Assembly (NCBI GenBank): GCA_963169105.1
Contig: OY720641.1
Span: forward strand, 4,231,258 to 4,295,257
Source: Ceriagrion tenellum
Taxonomy: Eukaryota; Arthropoda; Insecta; Odonata; Coenagrionidae
DNA length: 64,000 nucleotides
Reading direction: 5' to 3'
Every line of letters starts with the position of its first letter. Position 1 is the first letter of the stretch. A program made the translations under genes and the position numbers. Shown here piece after piece: positions 11,186 through 22,320 of the stretch. The notes under the pieces were generated by a model. The model saw only the letters and a program-made list of their open reading frames with translations. It made no database searches and was not told where the DNA came from.

Positions 11186-14164
11186 AGAAATAGTGGAAAA
11201 GAAGGCCTTTTTAAGGCCTCCTTTTAAGAAATTTCTTATCTAATACTAGTTCCCTTACCTCTTGGTATCTTTTCGTACGTTTTTTCCTCTATATGGAAAT
11301 CATTGCTGTGCAACGAGGAAAATTTGACGAATTATGCATCAAGAAGTGGTTTGTATCAAATAAAAATGTATTAACTGATCGTTCATACAGAATTATTTGA
11401 AAGAGTCATTTTCGGTTTAAACAAGAGTATTTAAAAATTTTCAAACCCGCTAATTTTTAAATTTCGACGCATAATTTTATTTTTCCTGAATTGTTCACGT
11501 GAGGGAGACTTCTACTTCATCTTTCTCATCCCACCTTTGTCTCCTATAATTCGATTAGTCTATCATAAATAATCTTTGATATGACCTTGTAAGTTGAATG
11601 AAATTCCTCTGCCGTTTTAGTTCGTCTCTTTTGACTCAATTAACTTTAATTTGTCACCTTTAACTTAATTTGTCTCCTTTTTTTCGTGGATTTTGACTGG
11701 GCAAATTTCCACTCATTCCGTAATTTTATTTCTTCCAGATTAGTTTGATTAATGAATAGATTTTATACGACAAGGTTAATAACTTACAAAATTCGCAGCT
11801 GTTAGGAAAATTCTCTCATTTAAAATCAAAGGAAACCCAGGATTGGAAGAATTGTTTGAGTATTCTGCAGAGTCCTTACAGGTGAAGCAACCGGTCGCAA
11901 GAATGAGATGCTATGGAGGAAACCTCGAATATTTTTTCAGTGAAGACCTTTTACATTCTCGACTTTGAAGAATTGGGAATGTACTTACGTAAACTTCTCG
12001 ATGCTCGTAGTCACCTGTTGCCCAAAATATTAATATTTGGGGGGGCTTCCCTTCTTGAAGCTTGTTGGTCTTGGTATTTTATCATCTCGATGAAATCTGA
12101 CTTCCGGGTAGGAGCTTTTCCAAGAATTTCCCACCTCTCTTTCCCTCGGTGCTTCCCTCGAAATGTTGTTTGCAATCCAAACCAGTTGAGGGAAACACGT
12201 TGTGATATCTTTTTAAATGGAGTTTTAGCTTCAGGAAGTTTTCTTTTAAAGTATTTGTGGAGATTTTTTACTTCAACATTTGTCGATACTGTCAATGAAA
12301 CGATTATTGGTGGTCATTTGATTTAATTTACTTTTCCGAACTCACAATACACTCCAGTTATCTCAGGCGTTAGGGCCTGTCGATGAGGCATGCCATTACC
12401 ATCAATATACAAAAATAACTTATAACAAATCAAAATCGTGCAGCTCAGGCTCATTACATTTTCCTAGAAACTCGGAATTGATTCACCCAGTCAACTGTAC
12501 CCAATCAACGTCGGTTTATCGAAGTTGAATTTGACTTCATATACAACCACCTAATCAACGTGGGTTATTACAACAAATTATCATATAGAATATTGAAATC
12601 TGTAGCAATACGATGAGCATTTTTGAGCTATGTGGTGGAGTGAAACTCGGAGTTATAATATCATGAATTTTTTTATTAAATTGTGGCTGTTTGAGTATAT
12701 GACATTTCATGAAGCATTTGCCTAGTAAAGATTTTTTTACAACAGTCTTAAATTTACAATGACTATCTAGGCACATGGATGGATTAATGATCTAAAATTT
12801 CCGAACATCGCTGACTCCTTTTGTTGATGACGTTCACCTTTTGATATTATCCCCCGGGCCTAAGGGGATTTGGATTATTCAATAATTAAGCCACAGTTAG
12901 GATTGCATGCCCGATGCATTCGAAGAAAAGTTAGTATTTGTCTGTATAAATATTTCAAATGTATACATTTCTTCCTGAAAAGGATTTTCTCTTTCAAATT
13001 CTCCTCGCTTCGTGTATTGTTCGCAGCCAATGTCAACTCCTCTGGTTCTCTGTTTGACTAAGATATGAATTAAAAAATGCTTCGCGTACTTGAGTGTGAA
13101 ATTTACTGAGTGATGTCGGTTAATATAAAATGTCGCGACTCTCGAGGGTCTAAAAATATTTTTAAGAATATCATTTAGGAATATTGGTCAAGTTGCAAAG
13201 AAAAAAACTGAAGCAGACTTTGTTAACGTGTCGTTAAATTTATTGACCTCCTGGGCGCTAAAAAGATGGCATTCAACCAAACCGCGATCACAGGTATAAC
13301 CAATGTTAAAAAAATGCTTATTTATGACGTTTTCTTTATATAAAACAGAAAACTCTCAAATTAAGACAAAGGCAATCGAAACTTATTTTTGTTTAATTAT
13401 TTACATTCATCAACACCATATGTGTTATAATGGTTTTGTTTATTGTTATACTTTTATCCCTGAAAAGGCTATCAAATTAAGGAATATTAGCTGCGGGAGA
13501 CATTTAAAGCTTTTCCTGCTTTATCAGGTCTTTCTCCGAACAGATTACTTCGGGTACGACCATAGATATATTAGTTGGTAACTATATTTTTCGATCATAA
13601 GCAGAACTATTCGCTGTTGAGTGGCATCAGCATTGGAGGAGAAATATCTCCATCGCGGACCAATTAATTTAAGGTTGATATCTGCTGATGAAATGGCTGT
13701 GCTGAATATATCGATTGTCTTGGTCTCAGCTCTCTCTGTGGAAGTCGAATCTTTGGTAAAATCTGTCAGCAATACACCAGACTCTTTAGATTTAATATTT
13801 TCTGATACATTCACGTCCTTTGCCGCACCCTTTAAAGGAGGACGAGTGAATATTTGAAATGAGGTTCAGAAGAAATAACATTTAAAAATCTGACAAGCCA
13901 TGAAAATGAAGTAAAGACATACAAGAAAATGTGATTCTAAAGTAACCGTGATACAAAAATGCTCATGTATCTAAATTCACTAAATTATGTTCATGACTGT
14001 TGCTCTCAATACAATTTTCTGTACGATCTTTTTTATTAAAATTGTTTAAACATTAATAAAAATTAAAATGCTGGTTAAATGCTACTTCTCATTGAGTTAT
14101 TTTTTCATAATAGATTGACCAACACTCCAAAGTAATATCCTTAAATAGATAAACCTACACCAAG
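11186..14164. other. Unassigned stretch with a few open frames
   Basis: About 3 kb. A plus-strand frame of 137 codons (11913-12326) and a minus-strand frame open from 13857 to 13545 (RPPLKGAAKDVN... to ...GPRWRYFSSNADATQQRI) are the longest. Neither shows a family I recognise or clear exon borders, so neither is called as a gene. Confidence 0.3.
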
Positions 14165-14520
14165 AGTTTACTAGGGCGTGTGGCGTTGTAATGGTACAGA
14201 AACGTAGATTCTGAGGAAGAAAGACGAGGATAGGCTGCAGGAACTTGAGATTGCGGAGGTGATTGTAAAAAGTGCAATCGACGGATAGGAAATCAAACGA
14301 GGAAGTGCTCGTTGGGGTTGGCGATGAAGGGAAACTTCTGGAGGATTTAAATTGAAGGCCGAGTTGGTGATTGTTGCAGGCCATGAGGGGCAAGCCATGA
14401 CGCAGAAGATGACTTTGGGTGAGCGAGAAAGAAGAAGAAATACTTCAGGTTTTTTGGACGGGATGAAGAAATGTTGGACGCATGTTGAAATGAAGAGAGA
14501 CATTGCGTAAGGTATAGAGC
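14165..14520 (+). pseudogene. LINE RT C-terminal fragment
   Basis: One frame reads GTET*ILRKKDEDRLQELE, matching the YGAETWxLRKEDExRLxxFEM segment after the RT in several other fragments of this window (for example 43190-43690). Stops and frameshifts follow. It is a short dead copy. Confidence 0.6.
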
Positions 14521-14641
14521 GTTACCTGAATCGTAAAAATCTAGTTTTTCATCTTTCTTCCATTTTAATCTACCTCGACCATTATACTATTCCATTGATA
14601 ATTATTAATCAAAATGAACTTCTCGTTTATAACGTTTCAAA

Positions 14642-14698
14642 ACATCTACATCTACTTATTACCCTGCAAGCCAGCACAAGGGTGTTTGACAGGGTGTC
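14642..14698 (-). mobile_element. CR1-like LINE tail fragment
   Basis: A ~57-bp match to the repeated terminal block (CATCTACATCTAC, ACCCTGCAAGCCA, AGGGTGT). It is an extreme 5' truncation of the family at 9945 and 38640. Confidence 0.6.
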
Positions 14699-14889
14699 AA
14701 CATAATGCGCGTCGCCCGTTTTTGTGGCGTTGGATACATTCTACAGATATATCACCTTTAAATTCCTACCCTTCTTGTCCTGGCCGACAATTTTGTCGAC
14801 AGGTAATTTCACTATCAAGGTCTGCATAGGGACATTGCCCCGTCAAATATTCCTATGCTTATGCATAAATGTCTACTTTCTATGTCATT

Positions 14890-15115
14890 ATTAGTATTTG
14901 GTGATAAACTTTATATATCGAGACCGAGTTGGATTTGTGAAGAACATAGTTGAAGTTAAAGTAGAGGGAATAGTCCCCAGAGGAAGACCCAGGATAAAGT
15001 ACATGGACCAAATAAGAAGGAAAATATATAGGAAAAGCTATCAGGAAGTAAGGGACCTAGCAAAAGGTGGGGAAGAATGGAGGACTGCTGTCAACCCATC
15101 TTAGGATTGAACAAC
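14890..15115 (+). pseudogene. LINE ORF2 C-terminus
   Basis: The frame at 14898-15104 contains VKNIVEVKVEGIVPRGRPRI, then KYMDQIRRKIYRKSYQEVRD and EEWRTAVNPS before a stop. This is the usual end of a non-LTR retrotransposon ORF2 after its RT; 42235-42575 carries the same end. Only about 69 codons remain. Confidence 0.75.
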
Positions 15116-15654
15116 TAATGTTGATGATGGCCATGTCCGTGAGGATAGAAATGTGAGGGAATTAAATAGTGACAAATCATTTCATATGGGTTCGTTAAAA
15201 AGGAGATTTTTTTCTCTTGTTTATTTTGAATGCATTTTTCCTTTGAGTTCATGTTGCCTGGCGATGTTTAGGGATCTCTCCCCACACTCTCCCACATCTC
15301 TTATAGCCCTGGAAATCCTTAGAATCTTTGCCAAGGAACGTGTTTCCCTTTTGATTCCGTGGATAAATCTATCTTCCTTCTTTTATATGTATAAATTTAC
15401 TTCTCTCAACCCTTCCCTCGATGGGAAGTTGTGGATGGCCGGAAGTGGATGCCCTCTCCACCGCTTCTGCTCGTCCCACAATCCTCCATTCAAGACGTTT
15501 AAACTCGCCAGCTCGGTCACTGAACCGTTTGAGGTATATCCTCTTAAGCCCCTGGGGATAGAGATTAAACCGATGTATTGAACGCTAAATGCGATTTTCG
15601 GAAATACCGCGTTGCGAAATAGGTCCTCGGGGCTCTGCGCTGCATCACCTCACG

Positions 15655-16345
15655 ATATAGATAGATAGATATTTTATTGCTCAATTTGAGGCATACAAGC
15701 ATGAATTAAAAAATAAACAATGAGCTTTAGGTAGCTTCAAGTCCCTCCTGCGTGGGAAGCTACCATCATGGCATGAGTGCACAATACACACTACAAAGAC
15801 AATACTCATTACAAGTATGAATGATATAAAACACAACTAATCAGACAAGTTAAGATGAAATATGCCAGATTCAAGAATTAAGCAATGAATAGCCAAAAAT
15901 ATTCAAAAATTATGTATAAACATTTTTACACATTTGAAGACAAAAAAAGAATTATTTATTTATTTTTCTTTTACCCAAAAACTATGTCTAAACTTTCAAG
16001 ATCAAGCAGCCATTCCTTGAGCTTTTTTAAGAATGTAAACTCATTTTTATGACCTTATATTTTAGAGTAGGTGGTAACGTATTGTATATTTTAGGTCCAG
16101 TGTGAACATAACATCTTTAAAATATAGACAGGCGAACCTTTTGCAGAGGAAACAGCATATTTCTACGGCCACCTCCAATATGTGGTTCATCAAACCAGGT
16201 AGAACTGTTGCCACTTCTCAAGTAAGACGTTCGTAGTTCCTTATAAACGTAAATATGTCTTAGGGGGAGCACCTTTAGGCTGTAAAATAAGGGAAAACTA
16301 TTATGTGATATCTTATGTGATAAATAACGGTATAACTTTTTCACT
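15655..16345 (-). pseudogene. LINE 3' part with (ATCT)n tail
   Basis: Read on the minus strand the frame from 16344 gives HIYVYKELRTSYLRSGNSS. A second frame then gives HTGPKIYNTLP and FLKKLKEWLLDLESLD, the classic C-terminal block of CR1/Jockey/L2-group LINE ORF2 proteins. A 3' UTR ends in AATAAAATATCTATCTATCT at 15655-15680, a polyadenylation-like signal plus a tetranucleotide tail. Frameshifts and stops make it a dead copy. Confidence 0.7.
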
Positions 16346-16869
16346 TTTCAAAATTTAGCTCAATGCCTTGAAATGCCAAATGATTTGGCGAAAAGTTGGC
16401 TGTGAGTTAAATATATTAATGACCAAATATTCAAAGATCTTATTGTTATCTATATTTTATTGGTCGAGAAAGTCATAGTTGACTGGCATGACTTACTACG
16501 CAAATAGCGATTCCCGTTCCAGGCCGATTTTTTCCTTATTATTAGTACTACGAAATTTAACATCTCATGTTGCAACGTGTATTTTTAATGCACATATTTG
16601 TAGCAGGAAATTTCTAATATATTTATTAGGTGATCAGAAATCGAGATAGAGTGTGAACTACTGACTAAGGCTTTGTATAAAGTGTGAGGGATAGCCGATC
16701 GATTGCTAATTGTGAAAAGTTTGTTTGTTTATAAAAGTGACTTTTTTTGTACAACAGAATTCTCGAAGGTAGCTGGTAACAAAAACCCTCTATGATAATT
16801 TGGGCACAGTTCTAAAGTAATCGTTGGCTGGAGGGGAGGTTAGGCGTGTGTGTGCTACTATAGAGTAAC

Positions 16870-16930
16870 TTTACATCGGCATAATGCCCTACAAGTCTCT
16901 TCACGGGTGTGTGGCAGGGGGATAGGAGTC
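16870..16930 (-). mobile_element. CR1-like LINE tail fragment (diverged)
   Basis: TTACATCGGCATAATGCCCT followed by CACGGGTGTGTGGCAGGGG is a diverged copy of the terminal block found about ten times in the window. Confidence 0.5.
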
Positions 16931-19584
16931 ATTTGTGGTTTATTTTTGTCGATGTAGGCATTATAATTTACTCCTAGTATTGCCGTGCTGTCATTTCCGT
17001 TCATCGAGCATACTTTAAGTTATTTAACATATTTTTCACTTCTCGTGATTGTATTTATCCGCATCATCCCAGCGGATGTATTTAGAAGCATCTCCCGCTT
17101 TGCAAGGATTCGGTTATTTTATAAGAAACCCGATCCACTTTTGTACGTAACAATTTAGCTTCCTCTTAAGAATGGTACGCTGTGGTCGCAAAGCATGCGT
17201 TCGTGATTAATACAGTCCACTTATCGTCTCTTCTTTGTTTTTTTCATCTGTTACCATCAACACTGGTGCTGAAGCATTTTGAATGCATTCTCTTGTTTTC
17301 GCTCAGCGTTCCATTCGGAAATCACAAGTGTCCATCTGGCGGAGGAGTGAGGGAGCATGTGTGGTCTGCTCCAGCTGCCAAGTCAATAAACAATATCTCG
17401 TCTCCAGAATCTCTCGCCCTCTGATTCGGGTGGGAACATTCCTGGCCATCTATTTCCCTCTAATCCCGCCTTTCATTGCCAAGGAATTTCCGTGGGCGTA
17501 GAATCAACTTCCATTTATATATAAACGCACGTGCACCAGCGAATGGAGAGAAATTTTGCCCTACGATTCGGAACCGAATTTGAAGAGGGTCCAATGCCCA
17601 ATGAAGTGACTAAGTTTCATGCCTGTCTTACTCTAGCAGAAGGCTCATGTTCATCACAAACTCCAGAAATCTTAGCGGTATTTCAAGTCAGTATCTGAAA
17701 TTTTATTCTTGACTTCTTAAGGTAGTTTGAGCGAAATATCATTTTACCTGGAAATCAATGAATTTGATCTCATTTTAAAGAAAAATATCTCACCTTTCTA
17801 AAGACACAAAAAATTCAACACCTTACCACATTACTTTCGGTGATATTTGCCAAAAAGACCAGCCCTTTTACATGAGAAATGGTACGTGTATGCACTTCTG
17901 AGAGACATTATTTACAAAATGAGGAATTTATAACACTTATATGTCGTAAAAAACTAACAGCGTGTAGCTAGTATGTTTTCTCAACTATTTTTGACAATTA
18001 ATCATATTGTCACTACAATAGGTTCTTGGGTATCACAAAAAATCTTTCGTTTTGAAGGAGTTTCAAACGCACCGCGCGAAAAAAATGAGTCAAGTTAAAG
18101 ACTTATTTAGGTATTTTTATTTAATAACTTACCATTTCTGTCGTATAAAACTATATTATTGCACCATTAATAATGCAATATTTAATTCATGTGCCCCACA
18201 GCTGGTGAAACTAAAGCGTGTAATTCGAATATGGGAACTATATATGGGACTATGGAACTATCTCGCTCGGACTACCATAATAGTATATACGTATGGATAT
18301 GCAGTATGAAGCCAATTGTTTTGGTTTCACTAGATTCTAGGGCCAATCAAGAAAAACCTAGGCTGATATTTTCCTCAAGTTTCTTTGCATGATGGATTGT
18401 TTCGATGGCCGTATTAGAATTGAGTGGTCTTTCAAACATACTATTCATAGCCGGTAGCAGCGTACATATATTAATTTAACCGTTCTGCTCATACGTTCGA
18501 GTGTTGTTTGCGTTTCGCCTGGCAAGAACGGAGATGACACGAGATCAGTATGAGCTACTTTCCGACACTATTTCGAGCCCAAGGGGTGAAAACCGATTCA
18601 AGAAATCCATCCCCCCGTCATTGTACAGATACAACATCAGACGAAATGTGCTCATTCGAATAGCATACTGCTGTAGAGTCCAAAGTCAGCTTGAGTGGCC
18701 GTGTACCCATCGGACACAAACCAAGTCGTATGCAGGAGATAATGCATGACTGTGATTATACTACCAGATTAAATTCTAATGGCTCCAATGAGTGGCTCCA
18801 TACCTAATGTTACCAATACTCATGAACTATCGCATCAGCTGCATTGATATTTACTTCTGTTACTGCAAGTGATGAGATATTGCTTAACTGTTGAAAGTTT
18901 TATCTCATTTAACATTCGAGACCATCTGATGATCGCAAAATGAGGAGGAGTACGTGCACCATATGCTTGCCATATATTTCCATATGTTTCTGCGGATGTA
19001 CACTTCAAGGGGAAACAGAATTTCACTTATGTGTATCTATCATTAATCGGGGTGAAGCCGGTACAGTTTTGGAGGTTTTCAGATCTCTTGTACCCAACCT
19101 TTCTTTTTTTAACCAAAGAAAATTTTAGCGAATAAGCTGAATCAGTCATATTATCGTTTCACGTTTGAATTTTAGAAATTCTACTGCTAAAAGCTCGGAA
19201 AAAAGTCAGCTTTGTTAGTTGAGTTAGTCTACCTTCACCCCGCAAAGTGGGATGATGATGGTTTACCAACATTTTTTGTTGAAAACCCATAGACATTGGC
19301 TTCTATTTCACCTTCAGCCCATTAGTTTTATGCTCTGATACCTTCTACAGGCTCTTTGCCCCTGAGAAACGGCTTACTAACCTTCGTGCCTGTTAGATTT
19401 TTCGTTGGAAAGGGTTTACTATTTCTCATTGCCAAATCATTCTTGATTGCAACTTTTGGTGGCAATTGCCTTCATCCCCCCCATCAAGTTTTACTGTTTC
19501 CAAGTTTTCATTATTAATGACAGAAAATAAAATATACTTTGTAAACTTTTACAGTTATATTACGCGGACCAAGATATCGATAAA
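16931..19584. other. Unassigned stretch
   Basis: About 2.6 kb in which I recognise no gene, RNA or repeat family. Several 60-90-codon open frames look like chance. Confidence 0.3.
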
Positions 19585-20012
19585 CGTATAACATTATGAA
19601 ATAAAAACAGAAAATCTCCAAAAGCCGTAAACAATTGGCACCCTTCGTCAATAAACACCAAACTTTGCTGTCTTGGTATGCTGGGAAAACCACAGCAGAG
19701 ACCAACCACAGCCTCTCAACCAAGAATACCCTCCTGTGTTGGTTTACGGGAAAGTTACTTCCTCGCCAGGGACCAAACACAGACGCACACACACAACCAA
19801 ATACGATCCTTTGCAAGGGCTAATGGGACCCCGCTAAGGATGTTTGGGTTTTGACCTGGGATCCTTCACGGGGCTAATGAGACCCCGCTAAGGATGCCTG
19901 GTATATACACAAGCACACAAAATCACTCACTCACACACGCAAATGGGCCCAACTTCTGGGAGAATCAGCTCAAAAAGAGCGTGGTCAAATCGACAAAACA
20001 GGACGAGGGTGG

Positions 20013-20061
20013 GGGTCGAATACGCGTATTTCGGCTACAAAGTAGCCCTCTTCAGCGAACC
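20013..20061 (-). ncRNA. Hammerhead ribozyme, left PLE arm
   Basis: This is the exact inverted copy of the ribozyme at 24899-24948: core CTGAAGA, stem II GGCTAC/GTAGCC, GAAA, and palindromic stem III ATACGCGTAT. It is transcribed from the minus strand. Confidence 0.8.
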
Positions 20062-20379
20062 GAAGGTAACGCGTCACTTCAACGTAGGGTTGAAGTGAGG
20101 AAGGGTCAAGACATCCTAGTCGTTAATAAAGGTGAACTGAGGAGGAGGGGGGGGAGAGAGACAACCAATAGGGAAAGAGAGAGGGGGAAGGGCGAAAGAC
20201 AAAACGCGAATGAGAACAACCAAAGAAAATGATTGGTGAAGGGGGGGGGGGAAAGTGAAGGGGGAGGTGTAAAAGTGAAAGGGGGGTTTGCAACGGACGT
20301 AAAGTAGAACGTTGGAGGGAGGGGGGGGGAAAGGGAAGGAAGTGATCGGTTAACGGCGTCCGTTAAGAGACGTAACGAA

Positions 20380-20849
20380 TTATTTAAAGTTCAAAACTGA
20401 GTAGAGGGAGGAATGAGGGATGGGTCCAGCGTCGCTGTTTAGGAGTTTGGCTTTATTTTTAAATATGAAGATACTCTCGTAAGCGTCTAATAGATTATTA
20501 CTTGTATGCTTTACGAGTTTCAAATTATCTTTTGTTACGTCGTGCCCGGTCATGATTAGATGCTGCGCTACACTAGACTTTTCGGGATTGTGATTTCTGA
20601 AGTGAGAGTAGTGTTCTTTGAATCTGGTTTGTAAAGTGCGTCGTGTCTGTCCTATGTAGGCTAAATGGCAAGTGTTACAGTTGATTTTATAAATGCCTGA
20701 TTTTTCTAATGCCGGAATTTTATCTTTAGCGTTTCCTAATAGGTTTTTAAGCTTGCTTTGGTTAGAATAGGAGATTTTAGTGTTAACTGATTTGAAGATT
20801 TTATCGATTCCTTTCGTTAAACGGGGATAATAGGGCAATTTAATGTACT
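20380..20849 (-). pseudogene. Truncated PLE ORF: GIY-YIG endonuclease end
   Basis: The frame encodes about 156 codons identical to residues ~597-752 of the full protein at 22321-24579. It retains the complete GIY-YIG domain (GIYKINCNTC, YIGQTRRTLQTRFKEH) but no RT. The truncation point at 20849 lacks a start codon, so it is unlikely to be expressed on its own. Confidence 0.9.
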
Positions 20850-22320
20850 ATCGTTTCCAAAAGTCTGAGTGCATCCACTTTGCCCCATTCTACGGTTTGT
20901 GCGGAGGGAAAAATTTTGAAATTTGGCACTACTTGCGGACTGCACCTTTTGCTGGGCTAGCTTGACTTGTCGTGAGACGACGGTGGGGAATGAATTACCG
21001 ACGGAAGGATCGACGGGGACGGAGTAAAACACGCGAGAGGAAAGCCCCATCGTATTGCACCGAAGGTTATTCGCGCTCATGCGGTTGCGACGCGACGATG
21101 GAAGCCTCCGACTTGTGTGATTTTCGCTCCCGAAATTCACATTTGTGCCCACGAGTGAGCCACTCTGTAGAAGCGGCGCGGTAGCCGCTTGGTTAAGACC
21201 GCCTCGCCAGGCGAATTTGAAGTATTCCCGTGTTCGATGCTCAGTCGTTGTCTTTTTTTTTGCACTCAAGTAATTTCAACCTGACTGTGACAATGAACCT
21301 CGAGTACAGTCTATTTACATCAACGCACCCGGTACTGTTTATTATAATACAGGAATTCAATAACGCAGGACAACCTAATACGAAAGATGACTCCTTGAAT
21401 TCTTATTTCTCCTTAAGCCAATCTATTCACAGTGAATAGATTAACGTCTCACTAGCTGAATTGTTTTCTTAAACGTCTCATGAGCTGAATATTTTTGGTC
21501 TTAGCATTGAGTATGGCAAAATCTCGCGAGAGGTCAGATTCCTATGCTCGAAACCAATCTCTCTTCTCACCACCTAAATATCAAGTCGCATTCTAGGTAT
21601 GATATTTTTGGTGATCCGCAAGTGATACATATCATCGAAATTTCTTAGATATGTCTCTTATTCAAACTCTTAGTTCTGAAAGAAATAATATGCTGTGAAA
21701 AACAGTATTAATGCTATAGAAAGAGGGTTTCTCAGCAAGTGGGTGTACGAGCGAAAGTTAATCATACGACTCGGGCCGAAAAAAGTATCCAGTTATTTAT
21801 TTACCGAAGTCTTCTGACGATTATTGTGATCTGGATATATTATTTTAAAATATCATTGGATGCCGCATATTCTTTCGAAAACTGGAGTCACCTTTCTCCG
21901 TTAACCTCTCCTAGGGTAATTTCTGCGAGGTTTGCATTTCTGGGTGGGGAACGGAAAAGAGATTTGTTATTCCCTGCTACTTTCCTGTTGTTGACACTAT
22001 TATTCAATAGACAGACCACCAGACTAGTTGCAAATGTTCGTATTTTCTTCAGTTCTTTGGAAATGAGTGGGTGCTATTAGTGACGTTAAAATGATCTGAA
22101 AAATATGACGGCGAAAATATTTACGCTGTCATAATACTGTAACTATCGAGTTTCTACCTTATGTTAAATAAACAAAGAAATCCTAAAATTCATTATCCAT
22201 AAATAACACAAGTTCCTTGGTAACTTTGTGGTATTCCATTTTTCAGAATGTTACCATTAAATTCTCTTCATAATCCATATCATCTCCAAAAATTATGTAC
22301 ATTTCTTCTGGTTCAATCGG
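20850..22320. other. 5' unduplicated part of the Penelope insertion
   Basis: This 1.47-kb segment lies between the left arm and the RT ORF and is inside the target duplication. A tRNA-like stretch (21170-21243) is present. A 150-codon minus-strand frame (21269-20817) has no family I recognise. It may be the 5' UTR of the element or sequence captured during insertion. Confidence 0.45.
21170..21243 (+). other. tRNA-like sequence (Leu/Ser type)
   Basis: GTAGCCGCTTGGTTAAGACC is a good A box, and GTGTTCGATGC ~40 bases on resembles a B box. Between them GCCTCGCCAGGC could form an anticodon-type hairpin. No acceptor stem closes, so this is a SINE head or tRNA-like promoter rather than a tRNA gene. 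Confidence 0.45.

Larger units (their letters stand above)
19596..20849 (-). repeat. Left inverted arm (5'-truncated PLE copy)
   Basis: This arm is the reverse complement of 24110-25365. Identity starts exactly at ATGAAATAAAAACAG next to the target repeat and stops at AATGTACT (20849), inside the ORF. It contains the last ~156 codons of the RT/endonuclease protein and the whole 3' UTR. Confidence 0.95.

Noticed and set aside
19894..20232. 112-aa frame duplicated in both Penelope arms (also 24729-25067)
   Set aside because: It is antisense to the element's 3' UTR and includes the hammerhead and homopolymer runs. Its identity in the two arms reflects DNA duplication, not coding.
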